From contig JAODTK010004043.1 in NCBI GenBank assembly GCA_026419785.1, positions 1-64,000 of the forward strand: a DNA stretch of 64,000 nucleotides, read 5' to 3'. Below, in pieces: positions 23,700 to 36,620 of the stretch. The first letter of the stretch is position 1, and every line of letters starts with the position of its first letter. Source of the DNA: Sclerodactyla briareus. Lineage: Eukaryota > Echinodermata > Holothuroidea > Dendrochirotida > Sclerodactylidae. The notes under the pieces are model-generated. The model saw only the letters and a list, made by a program, of their open reading frames with translations, searched no databases and was not told the DNA's origin. A program made the translations under genes and the position numbers.

Positions 23700-24690
23700 G
23701 TGGTAATGACACGGGCATGGTCAGAGGAGTAGTAGTTGTAGTAGTAGGTTGAGTCTCGTCTATCCGACATGCTCAGTGATCAACATCCGCCACGTATCAC
23801 GATCTTGCGCAAAGTTTACTGCTTCCTCGAAACTGTTAATTAATGTTGATGTCCCTGAATTGCGATTTGATTTTTCCAAGCAAAGTAGTCACAGGTCTCC
23901 AACTGGCTTATAGTATGTCTCAATGCTTCTCTCAGAGCGATCTTCGCAGGAGCTTCTTCTTGGAGTCTCGCAACGTGACCAAAAAATCTCAAACGTCTAT
24001 GTGCTACTACGGAAGTCCAAGGAATTTGATTGGTCACATCATAGAGTTCGTCGTTTGGTATCCAATTGTTATTGGTCCATCTGATGTTGAGAACATTGCG
24101 GAGTAGTCTTCTTTGGAAGTGTCAATTTTGTGATCAAGATTCTTCGTTGTACCCCAAGTTCACAATTATACAGAAAAATACTCTGTATAAGGCCATCGAA
24201 AATCCGGAGTTTGATGCTTGTACTTATTCGTCTGCTCTTGAAAATTGTTGATAGAGTGTGAAAGCGAGTGTTTATACCAATTCTTCTGTTGATGTCTTCT
24301 ACGGTTCCTAACAAACTTCCTACATATTTACATTTCTTCCAACTTCCATTGCCATTTCTTGTGATTGAGAATTTCTCAGTTTTCGTGCTGTTTATTTTTA
24401 GATTTCGTCTTGTCAGTTTCTCAGTCACTCTCTCTTCGATGTCTTGTAATATATGTTCTCCATCCAGTCGATGCCCAAGAGATATCATCAGCGTATTGTT
24501 GGTCCACGGTGAAAAAGTTCTCGGTATTACTATTTGCGCTGTAGTCGTGATCAACTAACTGAGATGGTTGGATAACTGCATCAATGTCATCTTCATCCGA
24601 TTTCAAATAGTTGGCCAGGTATGTTATAAAAGAATAATGCACTCGCACTGTCACCCTGGGGGGACACCCTGGTCAGAGGACAGCCTCAAA
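23700..24690 (-). mobile_element. YADD-type LINE reverse transcriptase, C-terminal part
   Basis: Minus strand: a QGDSASALFF-like motif near 24640-24680, FTVDQQYADDISWASTGW (about 24455-24512) and a 161-codon frame (24554-24069). That frame contains VTEKLTRRNLKINSTKTEKF, WKKCKYVGSLLGT, FKSRRISTSIKLRIFDGLI and FLYNCEL. It is followed by IPWTSVVAHRRLRFFGHVAR (23964-24025) and finally INSFEEAVNFAQDRDTWR near 23779-23845. This order of palm, thumb and the RR.R..GH and RDR..W blocks is diagnostic of a LINE ORF2 C-terminus. The clade is not certain from memory. One or two frameshifts separate the catalytic block from the thumb. Confidence 0.85.
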
Positions 24691-24714
24691 TTATCGTCAA
24701 TTATAAAGGAAAAA

Positions 24715-24930
24715 ATGACCTTACCTGTAAACCAATGTGTAAACAAGCACACCATCTTGGCATTGTGTAAGAAATTACACAAGTGTTCAAAGGTGTAAAA
24801 ATACACAAATCGTGTAGATTATACACAATTATGTGTAAATTTCTTACACAACACCGAGATGAGGTGTCTAGTACACAAAATTTTCGAGAGTGCGCAAGAT
24901 TTAGTGTAACGCAGCAATGATCTAGGAACC
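24715..24930. repeat. Word-palindrome tract, word GTGTA
   Basis: GTGTA occurs six times and TACAC five times, largely alternating, for example GTGTAAAAATACAC and GTGTAGATTATACAC. No tandem period, so it is not a simple microsatellite. Confidence 0.7.
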
Positions 24931-25399
24931 CAATCTTACCCTGGCGATACGTAGAACTACTGGGAAATGCAATTACTCCCAACATCTAGCCCGTGCGAAG
25001 GCATCATCTGAACAAAGCAATAAATTAAACAAGTTTCACATTTTGATTCGGTGGTTTCGACAAATCAGCTACGTTACTATATTTCCGCTTGCTCACTTCT
25101 GATTTCTAACACAAGAATTGTGCCGAGGGTTACCGAACGACAATTTAAATACTTAGTATTGGTATATATTTTCGAATTGACTGGAGACAATCACATGTTA
25201 TCAATGTAGGAATCTGAATTCCAGGGCTTCTTCGTCTCTCAACGTCTTAAATTGGAGTAGCGAACAATACCACATGGTATCCTAGAAAACAACGATTCGC
25301 TTTTAAACTTACGTTTCTTGCTAGATCAATCAAGTTATCAACTGGTTCTATACAGCCCGTCGTTGAGTGAGTAAACGATACAACCATAATCACCTTCAT

Positions 25400-26340
25400 T
25401 CCAACACCGCCATCAATTTGTAAAACGTGTCTGTATATACATTCCACGGTGTTGTCAAATACACCCACGAGACGTTTCAGAGGTTTTTTGTACTCAATTT
25501 ATACATGATTTCCACAACGATAATCAATATCGAATATTGGTCTGTTGGTTTGGTAATATGTAACCGTCCCGACCGTCTCGTATCGATAAGCGCGTCCCGT
25601 AATTCCGTATATATACCTCCCCAGCACTTACTGAGCAATCTCTATCGCCTAGAGTGCGATAATATCATTAACACCGAGATGGAGTAACATTCCATTGCTA
25701 AACATTTTGGGCGGATTGATTGGTCTAAATAAACGCAAAAAACTCCAACAAGTCTTGTTACAGGCGTTCGCTCATCAATTCGACACAATCTAACACACGA
25801 AGCTGTTTCAAGATAAAATAGGAAATTCGACTGTTCATATATCTATTCTATCACGCCATTTACCTGCATCCTTAACAGCGGCCGGGTCCCGGGTGGTCAT
25901 TCAGCGCGAATCCTATTACTGAATGTCCACCCGCCAATTCTCGAACACACAGGGGACCCTTATCCATCTTCCGTCGTAAGCGATTTTTTCACCACCCCGG
26001 GCTGTACCCCCACGTGCTCTCTCTCCGATTCTACCTTGATGTTCATCAAAAGCCGATCAGGCACGGCATCGTCTAATTACTTTGGATGATCTTAAAACTG
26101 GATGCCCCCCCATTCTCTGGGGTGTCCTCCTTCCTGCCTCTCGTTCTATTCACACCTCGCCGCAGGTTATCCATTCTTACAATAGTCGGCTATCACTTCT
26201 GAGCTCCATGTCAGTCTCTCCTATTTGACATAACGTGTTACGCAGAATAGTGACTGCTAGAAGTTTCATTTCCACAGCAGGCAGTAGAAATAACTTTTAT
26301 CCCGTGTTTGCGTAAACATGATATACCGTATACGCCCATA
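25400..26340 (+). repeat. Repeat family R, copy 4
   Basis: Core TATCGCCTAGAGTGCGATA at 25643-25661. The right block has TATCCATCTTCCGTCG, GATGTTCATCAAAAGCCGAT (26038-26057), TCGTCTAATTACTTTGGATG, CACACCTCGCCGCAGGTTAT, GGCTATCACTT and ACATAACGTGTTACGCAG. The left limit is uncertain. Confidence 0.65.
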
Positions 26341-26354
26341 ATACCTAGGACAGA

Positions 26355-26620
26355 TCAAGGGCCGTTCTCACGGGTCACGCGAAGTGAAGGATGCGAAATT
26401 CGAAAAATGGAAATCGGACGAAGAATATCCTCCTTTAATGTTTCGTGACGAATGAACGGTAATCCACCAGTGCGAATCCCACGACGTTCGTGCGAGTGTC
26501 GCATGTAGCGTTGCCCGAATACGTCCAGTTCGCGTTCAAGGACTCAAGGAGGACACGAGACTCACGTGCACTCAACACGAATTTTGGACGAATCTCGGGC
26601 AATACTCGTGACACACAAGA
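26355..26620. repeat. CG-word repeat, second locus
   Basis: From AGGGCCGTTCTCACGGGTCA onward, rich in CGAAT, ACGAA and TTCGTG words. Likely the same class as 34320-34580. Confidence 0.35.
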
Positions 26621-26710
26621 CTTTCTTGCCCGGAAAAATCAAGTGATCAAGTCGAAAAATCAAGGACATCAACATTGACCGTCTCGGGGAAGCAATAGGC
26701 TAGGATTCCA
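26500..26710 (+). mobile_element. Tail fragment of the same YADD-type LINE family
   Basis: The plus strand encodes FLARKNQVIKSKNQGHQH and the DNA continues with a CATCAACATTGACCGTCTCGG-like stretch. The minus-strand LINE at 23840-23880 encodes WKNQIAIQGHQH followed by CATCAACATTAATTAACAGTTTCG. The shared end identifies a second, opposite-strand copy. Its 5' limit is unclear, because the upstream part looks like a CG-word tract. Confidence 0.45.
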
Positions 26711-26783
26711 TAAATGAGTATGCGGGTCCGGTACGCAGTGTGCAGAGATAGATAGTTCTTGTTGTTGCAGTTTTTAGGGTTTT

Positions 26784-26842
26784 TCTCTCTCTCTCTCTCC
26801 CCCCCCCCCCCCCCCCCTCTCTCCTCTCTCTCTCTCTTTCTT
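26784..26842. repeat. CT and C-run simple repeat
   Basis: CT dinucleotides, an 18-base C-run, then CT again. Confidence 0.9.
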
Positions 26843-27961
26843 GAGCAAAGTTCGTCAATAAGTAGGGAAATGATCATAAGTACTTCCCAAAACGTGTGCG
26901 AGACACAGAGACAGAAGTTTTGAAAGTTAGCTCAAGTAATTACTCGGACACAATTTCATGAATATGACTTCCTGAATTAAGTTTTCTCATTTCCATAGTC
27001 AGTCGGAAATCCAGCTGATTTGCCACGATTCGAAACAAGATGAGAAGGGATTTATTTGGTTCCGTATCGTCTGCACTCTCAACCAAAAATTGCGCCCAGC
27101 GCCGGTGTTGCGTGATATTCTGAATTCAGGTTGCAAAGTGTGATAACAAAAAAAGAAAAGTTCCAACTGGAGTTAGGTTCAGCTAATATACAAAGACATA
27201 GACAATTCCATGCTCTCCAAGTTAGGTGAAAATATTTTATTCTCTGAAAAATTCCAGCTGAATTGCCACAACTCATAGTGTAAAACAAGTTCCTTTATTG
27301 TTTGGATCATTTTTGCAACGACTTGCGCTCGGCTGCGCAGCGCAGTTGGCACTTGGAACTCGGACTTTCCAGTACTAACAAGCGCAATCGTAAACTTGGT
27401 AGCTGCGGGCAATTATGCCGTAGGTGTAGGATCAGTTAAACGGATGAAGAAACCATTTTTTTTATCCCTAACATGCACTCCCATACCTCCCCACTAAACA
27501 TCTCTCTTCGTGCTGCTAGAAATCTCAATTATGGTGAATCCTGACAATTACACCATTGAAACAAATCATTAGACTAAAACCCAACATGTGGAAACACTCT
27601 CTTTCTGGGTACCAGTCTTCATACCAACAGAACTGGGGTGATGTGTTGACAACAAATCATCTTCCCCTGGACAATGGCTTTCATTGTGGAACTAGACTCA
27701 CTGTGGGTTGCTTATCTGGACCGCTGATGTAAGAAAAACACTATGCTGCCTGCTTTGCAGAGCTAGGAAGTAGTAAACAAACCTCTCTCACAGAGAAGCC
27801 CAAGGGGAATGGTTGGTGGGGAATTGAGGTAATTATTGGATTTAATTGAAATCTAATGATACTATGCAAACAAAAATGTAACTCGGCCTAGCCAGCGGCA
27901 TGCTTCATCTACCCACTAGTTTCAACCTGATCGCATGCACAGTTAAGAAGTTATGAGTGAA

Positions 27962-28036
27962 CGTGACGAAACAGAACGGACGAACGAACGAACGATCTAA
28001 CGAACGAACGAGCTAACGAACGAACGGACGGAGAGA
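27962..28036. repeat. GAAC tetranucleotide repeat
   Basis: GAAC units broken at regular intervals by TCTAAC and GCTAAC, giving a higher-order unit of about 22 bases. Confidence 0.85.
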
Positions 28037-28689
28037 CAGGGGTGACTTGTGAAGCTGCTCACCCGCAGCTAAAAAAGGTTGCATCCGGCAGATATAGATA
28101 GCTAATTACTTAGGCATGAAATAAGCCTGATTAAAGTCAGTACTGAAGTAACACATCAGGTTTATTATTAGTACAAAAGTGGTTTCCTGGATAAATTCCA
28201 ATTGAACCGCCGCAACGCCATACTGAGTGTAAAGAGCTGGAGTGTAATTTCTGGTTACTTTGAACAGTTTACGATGGCAAACAATTTTGTTGGGAGTATG
28301 GGCCATTATCAATCCCCCCCCCCCCCCTTACCCATGTCAAGAGGATTGTGTGAAAATCGACAATTCAACGGGGCTTGTTTCCTTAAAAGACGGAAAAAAA
28401 AAAAATTTGACTGGAGGGCCCAGCCAGCACAACAATTTTGCGCCTATAACTTTTCACTGTAATATGCACACTGACTTCCTGAGATTCCGGCAAAGTATTC
28501 TTTTTGCCCACCCAGGAATTCTGTCACCAATCTGGTCTGAAGTTCATGCTACTCCAGCGTTTCTCGTCATGCGATGGCTGAATTGCATTAAAAAGGTATG
28601 AGACACATCAATTCACATTTGTTCCATCATAGGTGTTTTTTAGGGGGGGGGGGGGGGCACGAGTACCAACTACCTCTCCTCAAATCATA

Positions 28690-29295
28690 AACCTATTCGG
28701 AAATTACCAAGATAAGGTTGAATGTACCCCAATCATGGAGGGCCAGTTTTACAGTTCTCTTACTACTGCTTGCAAGAAATTTTCCGCCTCACGCCAGTTT
28801 CTGCCTATGAACCAAAAACATCTAACTGATCCTATGATCAAACCTGTCCACGTTTACAATTAATGAAATGATAATTCTAATGTGTCAAAGGTCTATGGGT
28901 ACACTGACCGCTCTGACGTGCCGTACAGTGCACAACCTTTCTAAACTCCTCTGACGGAAACTATACATCTCACCAGCGCAACACTATACAGATGTTCCCC
29001 ATAATGACATAGATCTATGGAGAGAACCCCGTCTATACTCCCGAGCTGTTCGCTGGTGAGCATGCACACTTTAAACCGTGAAACCTTATTCAACGAGCTA
29101 CTCGTGAGTTGCTATAATCATGGACGTTCAGCTCATCGTAAAGAGTTTAACCTCTTCCAAGAAAAACTCAACCTCTCTCACAAAACGCATTCTCCACATC
29201 ATAACCACACGCACCCGTTTCTTCCGACTTTCGAGCGTATCACCACTGACCTCAGACACTCTATCTTAATCATATATTTACACTACATAAGGTGA
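28690..29295 (+). other. Possible decayed Penelope-like fragment
   Basis: A 92-codon frame (29017-29295) reads LVSCYNHGRSAHRKEFNLFQ, then HSPHHNHTHPFLPTFERITT and DLRHSI. This loosely follows the post-palm pattern of Penelope-like reverse transcriptases (a GYP..I...F..A..R..LL stretch, then FV.TF...L..). No catalytic motif is visible upstream, so it is only a suggestion. Confidence 0.2.
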
Positions 29296-29701
29296 ACAAA
29301 ACGAGTGATGGTGTGCAGAATGGAATGCAGCGCTTTGAACTTTCTTGCCTTAACAAACAAAGGAGCGCTATAACCCCCGGGAGCCGGGCAACAAGACGAA
29401 ATGAGCACACTACTGTACTGGGGCGGAGAAGGGATAATATACAGCCTTGCTGTTTACCTGTTTACTTCATGTGAAGTTTAGGTAGACCAACAGTTGGTTT
29501 GGCCGTATGGTCTGTAATCAACATGATGACACAGTGAAGATTCAGGTGATTAGCATAAGAAGAGAACCAGCATGTGCATATCCGTGTTGTGGAAACTGAA
29601 GATGAAGATTTGATTCATTGATTCCTTGCGAAGGCAACAGGATCTATGCAGTCAGGCACCGTGCATATGTGTGTGTGTTGTTGTGTGTTGTGTGTGCCAC
29701 C

Positions 29702-30415
29702 CTTGTCAGCACGATATCGAACATACGCAAACTGTAACAAATGTTCAAATTAGATATATGGGTTCACAGATGGGGAGGATGACCCTATTTTTTGGTGCCC
29801 GTTCAGGTTCATTCAAGTCACGAGAGGGCAAAGTTCAAAAAGCTTGTCAGCACGATAGCGAACGAACGCGATTATCCATCAGGTCAAATTGGGTATGTGG
29901 GTCGCAGTGATGGTGAGGATGAACCCTATTGTTTTTGGTGTCAGGTCAAGGTCTTCAAGGTCCGCCACAGGAAATCGTCATAATCTCGGCAACGAAACAT
30001 TTTGATGGGGGGGAGAGGACTGTCGTAAGGCAAGGTTTCGTTCCGTCGGGTGAAATCCCTCTGGTGGACCTCTTTGTCCTCATTTGACCTTTTGACCTTT
30101 TGACCACATTTGACCTTTTTACCTGGTTATTTTGCATGTTTTTTTTGTGTTGGCCAGATGCGTCTTGTTAAGACAAACAAAAAAATCATACACTACCATC
30201 CTGCATACTCTTTGCACAAGCTATCTCAATGATGGTGGAAGGTCAAGACAGCTAAAACCCTGAAATGTGGATAAATTTGGCATTGCAGCTGCTCGTCAGC
30301 ATGTTATTTAATGATTGCAAATATCATTAATTCTAAATTAAAGGTGGATTGTAACATGATGAAACTAAACTATTGGTTTGGGGGTATCAGGTCAAGGTAT
30401 TCCAGGTCACGATGG
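29702..30415 (+). repeat. Diverged tandem repeat of about 141 bp with AGGTCA half-sites
   Basis: CTTGTCAGCACGATA starts two adjacent units (29702 and 29843). A third, more diverged unit starts with CTCGTCAGCATG at 30292 and shares the end TCAGGTCAAGGT..TTC.AGGTC. Units carry copies of AGGTCA. Between them, 30085-30116 reads TGACCT three times plus one TGACCA. Confidence 0.65.
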
Positions 30416-30487
30416 ACTAATCCTTTCAATATCTGCAACGATTCATTTTACAGAGCGAGAACAAGCATAAAGCAAACCAAACAAATG

Positions 30488-30611
30488 TATTTCCCCCAGT
30501 GAAGACAGTACCAATTCTTGAATTGTATTTTATTGTTATTCCATGTATGTATGATTATGGACTACATCCAAATATTTCCCCCATGTAAGACAGTACAAAT
30601 TCTTGAATTGT
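30488..30611 (+). repeat. 85-bp tandem duplication
   Basis: TATTTCCCCCAGTGAAGACA at 30488 and TATTTCCCCCATGTAAGACA at 30573 start two blocks that both continue through CAATTCTTGAATTGT-like sequence. Only two partial units. Confidence 0.7.
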
Positions 30612-31669
30612 CAGTTTTTATTAGTCCTGATATGTTTGAGGATGGCACCAGTGACCAGCCTATATTAACTCCTGATCAGTAGTGTTGTTGCTAAGGGTGG
30701 GGGTTGCAATTTTGGTTTTTGCACGCACCCCCCATGTTTCCTAGGCAGCTTATGAAAATTGAAAAATGTAGCCCTAAATGAAGCCTGCATCCGGCATTTA
30801 TTGACAAATTCCTATTGGCAAGGCAGAAACGCCTTTTTTTGTCGCAAAAAAAAAAATTTACTTCCTCTCATTTACTGTTATATTTTACATTTAATATCCC
30901 AGTGGCATTCCTCTCAGGAAGTACAAAATTGGGATTAGTCAACCATGGAATCCATGGGAGGGATGGGGAGAGGAGGTGGGGAAGGACAAACTGGCATTTT
31001 TCCATAGGCGTATAATTTACTCGAGTTGGGAATGCCCCAAGTTTGTTGCTTTACATTAAGTGACAACGGTGTTATGATCTTCAAATTTCCCATTTAACTA
31101 GTTATTACAGGCAGAATGCTCAGCCCGGGAAATGTGTCCTGTCTGAATTCCATTCAAACACCTATGTGGCCCAGCCATAATCCTGCTTCAAACACTGCCT
31201 GCATTTGTGTGTGGTATACTAGAATAAGCCTTCAGTTTGACTCAACATTGGTCCTCAATCCCCAAAAGGATTTAATCTCTCAATTTGTGTGTGTGAGACT
31301 GTAAGTAAACACATGAACATTTACCTGCCTGTCAAACATTCAGTGTGGAAATGATACCTGGCACTGGCAATGCTCAGAGAATTGAGAGTGTGTAATCCAA
31401 TTATTCTCTGTGTGCACATCAGTCTTAACTGATTATCTGATTGTTTACATTTAAGTTAACACTTAACACGTTCCATATGCATGTCAAAAGCACACTTCCA
31501 GGATGTAAATTACTTGACAGGCAGGACTGACTATTGGGTATTATTACCTGTGATTCATGGACAATCCCTAATGAGGGGCCGGATTAACTGTGGTGTGTGT
31601 AGAAGCATTAAGAGGGTAGTGAGTTGGGATGGAGAAGAAAGCAAGGGTCGAGGAAGCCTCTGAAAGTGG

Positions 31670-31887
<218 letters not shown>

Positions 31888-31999
31888 TAACACTATAAAA
31901 TCGCAAGAATCTTGTCTGTTCTATTATCTATTAGCATTATTACCATGTAGCCAGATATATTTGTTATGGGAGGTGCTGCATGGGGTGGGCCATATACGG

Positions 32000-33150
32000 T
32001 AACCTCACCACGGTAGGAGGGGGAGGAATATGTGATTTAAAAGCCTTGTGAAAAGTTTGACCCTAAAAATGGCAATTATACATTTGATGGACTGGTAAAA
32101 TGGCTATTATACAAAGTATTTTAAAACAAGTTATAATTGCATGACCCACCCTTGTACCCCAGACAAGCTGTGTGAGTATTTGCACTTATTGGTGGGTCAA
32201 CAAATGATGCACCCCTCCAGTCACTTTTGTGTACCTGAAAAAATAATGGAAAATGATACACCCACAGTCACTGAAAAAAAAACACAGACTACTATGCTGT
32301 ACAAATTGAAACGTTGACTGGCATGAATTACCCCTCAGTAACATTAATGATTAACGACATATGATTACAATGACCAACATGTGAGACACCAGGATATGAC
32401 ACTGATTGTACATACAATGTCTCACCTTGTCCAGGGGTAGTGGCGGGAGCAATTGACAATATAATAGGCCTGTATGCACTTCGTCTTTCCCACACCAATA
32501 CCGCCCAAAAAGAGATTTTTTTTTTTACATCTGTGATGATGTGCTATGATGTTGGTCGTCCGATTCAAAGGAATGCCACTTCATTCAATCTACTGCTTTG
32601 CCAAAACCCAGTCCTTATGAGTGTGATAATTTGTGCTGAAGGGATCCTCATCATTTAGCCTTGCCTGCAGTCTGCCGATCCTTGTTTCAGTCGCTGGGCT
32701 TCCCCACTGAATGGAAATGTTGGAGACCCTCCCTGGTTAGACTCCGTGACTTCAACTTCACACTCTTCACGGTCTTCAAGAGACACTTACTTACCAGTTT
32801 ATTTTTTTTCAGTATTTTACTTAATTGCCCTCATGATGACTTTTTGGACCTTGGTCCAAAAGCAACAACATCTCTTGCGGTAGTAAAATTTTTTTGCAGG
32901 TGAATTGGGGTCGTTTTGTGTTGTGGTTTATTGGCAAGACACATCTTGCAGGGTTTGATATGCTGAAATCTCATGTGATGCCACAACCTGGTAAGGGGAA
33001 CATGTTCGGGAAAACAGGCAAGAATCAGCTACGCAGAGTTGCGTTTTGTTTTAAAAAATTGAAGTCATGAGCAATCTCCGAGGCCCTGAATATGGTCTTT
33101 TGAGGTTGAGGTGCTGGTTCAGGTGAACTCCCACAACGGGTTGTGTGTTA
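32000..33150. other. No recognised feature
   Basis: AT-rich sequence after the long TA repeat, with only short frames and no recognised family. Confidence 0.3.
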
Positions 33151-33154
33151 ACCC

Positions 33155-33186
<32 letters not shown>

Positions 33187-33190
33187 ATCC
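33151..33190. repeat. Poly(C) run of about 31
   Basis: C-run at 33156-33186. Long C or G runs are common in this window (also 5238-5261, 14066-14078, 28314-28327, 40591-40606, 44398-44412). Confidence 0.95.
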
Positions 33191-34319
33191 CTCCCTTTCT
33201 TCCCCTCATATATCACTAAGCCCCATAGCCCCTATCCATATTAATAGTAAGTTCCACAACGTTCTGTGGTGCCATTACTGCACTTCCCACTATAGCCGTA
33301 GATTTTCCCTTTGCATCTCCTGACTCACAGGGTCAATGTGTTCCAATTTCTTTCTGAGAGAGCTGACCGACACTGCCAAAGTGTCATTAATCTGCCCAAG
33401 TCATTGGAATGGCTGTCTCCCATTCTATTTGTAGTTGAGTGCCAGTGTAGCAGCAGGTCAATGGATGTCTGCAAATGGCACTTGGTGGCCATGCTGTAGG
33501 CAGTAACTTGGAGTTACAGCCTCAAATAAGAGTACCGTAATCGACTTTTTGATTCGTCTTAAGGGCGAATCCATTCCAATCAAAAAACCGACTCAAGGGT
33601 CCAAACGGTCATGAGGTCGAAGAGGTCATCGATATATTTACTTAGAACGAACAAAGGCGTTCCTTACGCGATTTCCTCTAACATGTTTGGCGAGATACGG
33701 TGACAGAAGATTGCCTGACTTTTTTTTACCCTATTAACCTTTTCCGATTGATTCAGTTCATGCCACAACATTGCTATCACCTACCGAACTTTTAACCTAT
33801 AATAAAACAATATGGTTCTTCTTCACCATACCTGTAACCTAAATTTGGACTTCAGTGCTACTTGCGTTTCTATAATGTCCTCAAATAGATTCCACAAGTT
33901 TCACGGATTTGCACACACATGCAACCACACACACAGTTCCCATACAATGCATGATTGCATCGATTCCTTTTGCCTTTCGACAAGGAATAAAAAGGAAAAA
34001 GACAGAGAATGAGGGTCCAAGAAAGTTAGCTATTACTCTCAGCCATGTTTTGAATAGAAACAACGTTCACGTTCCGATGAATACTCCATTGGTTGGAGCC
34101 CTTTCTTTACATTACCAAAATGAACCAAAGAGTTTACGAATGTGGGATTGCCACGTCATTCTTAAACGACACTGAGCATGTCGAAAACGAACCAATGTAA
34201 GTCAAGGTTGGGGCAATATCAAAGTTTGATAACATTAGAAGAATATCTCCTAGCGAGAGAAAATTTTAAGTCGCCTGAATATCCTTTTGATTTAGCTTTA
34301 GCATTTTCATTTCACCTTA

Positions 34320-34580
34320 AGGCCTGGTCACACTTTCGCGACTAAGTTCTCGAATGACTCGCTTATGTCGGCGAATTAGAATTATGGAAAATCGCGATGC
34401 TTGCTTCGCAAACTCTGGGGAAGTTCGCAACGAATGCTCTCCGCACGTTGTACGAATCGGTACGATGCAAAAGAATCCTGAGACAAGCAGTACGATGTCA
34501 CTACGAATACAATGAGACTATTTGCGAACAAGTAACTGCAGTGGGATGCGTGAGAACCACGGCGAACCACTGCTTGGTGT
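34320..34580. repeat. CG-word repeat, hAT/MITE-like
   Basis: Begins AAGGCCTGGTCACACTTTCG. It is dense in TTCGC/GCGAA and TACGA words on both strands, and unlike its AT-rich surroundings. A related composition occurs at 26360-26620, which begins AGGGCCGTTCTCACGGGTCA. Terminal inverted repeats were not found. Confidence 0.4.
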
Positions 34581-35127
34581 AAAGCTGATATTCTGGACTA
34601 CTGCGGTGGGCTCCTTAGGGTACGGGCTGGGCTCTGAGGTCTCCCTTTCAGAACTTTCAATTGACTTTTTTGGGCTTTTCCTCATTCTCTTCGCCTTCCT
34701 GTTCATCATCCTTTGTTTGGGCAGGTACTGGATCATTCGGGGATTTACTACGGGTCCTTTCCGCTTGATATGTTGGCCAAGTTCAAGTTATCGCGTTTGT
34801 GCCCCTTCTCTTTCTTAGCAATAGGGTGTTCTCCTGTTTCTGTCAAAAACTGGCTGGATTTTTGGGGGACAACCAATACTTTTATTGCCGCACTAGTGGT
34901 GATTTTTTTCAACTCAGTTAAGTGAGAAATATTCGCCACGACCCGCCTGCACTCACTACGTCAGACAGGACGGCCTTTGAGGCTTCTAATAACTGATTAC
35001 TAACAGTTAGAGTGTGCATGCCGCTTGGCACGGAGTGAATGACGTCCCCATTAACGTTTCTGAAAAAAGCATAGACACCGACATCGCAGAGGAATATTTG
35101 GCAACAAATTAACGAAGAATCCCCCAT
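34560..35127 (-). CDS. Charged coding-like minus-strand sequence, unidentified
   Basis: Several successive frames on the minus strand are Lys/Glu/Pro-rich and protein-like: QLLEASKAVLSDVVSAGGSW (35030-34950), LKKITTSAAIKVLVVPQKSS, then NDPVPAQTKDDEQEGEENEE (about 34730-34670). This could be a linker of a transposon ORF or a host exon. There is no recognised domain. Confidence 0.25.
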
Positions 35128-35159
35128 CGGAAGTCCTTACATTCTTGGCCTCTAACAAT

Positions 35160-36620
35160 AGTGCGGTAATCCATCAGATATATACGAACGTTTACGTCTA
35201 CGTGGCACATTTTCCGTACTAAATCGGTATTGTGAACACATAATAGAATGCGAAGTTAGGGCGGGGATTCCATTGTTGCGTATGCTTTGTCCCGATATGA
35301 ATGTAAAAATATCACATCTTACGACAACGATCGTTGTTTCATAAGATAACACACTATCAAGTTTATGCGGGCCGCGGAAAGACCATAACAATGGCAACAC
35401 CATGCATATTGTCCTGATTGTTTAGTGTTTTAGAAGTATTCCATAATTAATCCGGCGTGATACACATCCGTAAACGATTTTTTTTTACACGTGCTCCTTT
35501 TGCTAATTCCGGTTGTTGGTTGTGCTTTCATTTATAACTGTTTTGTCTTGTGGAACCAATATAAATCTTTGCAAACTAAATAGGACCTATTCTACCCTAG
35601 ACAATCTCAGCTCACGTAAATTCGCGATTTTCCACATGCTTTCCGCACCGCATACACAACAAGAATTACTAGTCTTACAGCTTCAATTAGCTACGTCATC
35701 TTTCGAACTGCTATAAATCGTAAATATACGAGGTGGCAACTTATTCCTTCCTGCTTGTAGGACGACATACCAAGACCCGCCTCAGGAAATTTTGTTGTAT
35801 TTAATTTAAGTGATTCCTAAAATATTCCAACACATTTTGTTATCTGTCTTGTCAGAATTGCTGAAATTGTATTTATCTCTAACCATGCTTACTCTAGACA
35901 TTTTCTCCTCACAGTAATTTCACAACTGCTGACTCTGCCCAAGACATATCTAATATGAACTTGACAGATCTCCGTTCAAATTAATACTACATTGTGAATA
36001 TTTAAGCATCTGACACAACGCGCATGACCAACGCTTCCCATGAATCTATACATGTCCTTCGTTGCGGTTAACAATCTCGATCGCCCGAAGTGTAATAAAC
36101 ATTGGACAATGAACAACTACTTGTGCCGATCCTATGGATTCATGGCATCAATGGAACGAAAATATTACATCTGTACGCGTGTTTGTTACGACCCTTACGG
36201 TAATTATCAACTGTTTGTCTATCAAGAGCGGATCACTCGTGTATAGTCAATTACTGTGGTATGAATTAAGACTGTATTGCCTCATTCTCTTGCGCGAAAA
36301 ATTGCAGTGCGTTACGGCCTCACCTCGCTTAAACTCACACCTCGCGGAGGTATAACGGCTTCCACGATAATTCGGCAATCATTTCTCCTTCCAAGGCCGA
36401 GTCCCCTATTCCCCTGTTCGCGTCACACACCGGATAATGACTTTTATGTTCTCAGCGAGCTAACTTTTTGTGTTTGGTTTTTCTTCTTCAATTTTTTCTG
36501 TTTGGGTGGAAGTGCTAACCGTAATTTAATTTTGGGTTACGGATTCAGTGATTGTAATTCGCGGTTTAGTAATATGAGGCGAGAGTTGTTTGCAGTAGAG
36601 TTCTATCAATGACAAGAATG
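35160..36620 (+). repeat. Repeat family R, copy 5 (most diverged)
   Basis: A diverged core, CAATCTCGATCGCCCGAAG (36072-36090), is followed by TTGCCTCATTCTCTTGCG, TAAACTCACACCTCGCGGAG (36330-36349) and ATAATTCGGCAATCATTTCTC. Left-hand stretches resemble the 39-kb copy (GAGGTGGCAACT...CCTTC against CTACGTGGCAACT...CCTTC). Confidence 0.55.

Noticed and set aside
27000..28290. Three similar phrases (CCAGCTGATTTGCCACGA at 27011, CCAGCTGAATTGCCACAA at 27253, CCAATTGAACCGCCGCAA at 28198) as a tandem repeat
   Set aside because: Similarity is limited to about 40 bases with uneven spacing, too weak to define a repeat without alignment.
33111..33323. Open frame with a long proline run
   Set aside because: It is produced by a 31-base C-homopolymer.
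33536..33600. Possible hairpin around CGACTTTTTGATTCG and AATCAAAAAACCGACTC
   Set aside because: The arms pair imperfectly with unequal spacing, and I could not distinguish this from chance.
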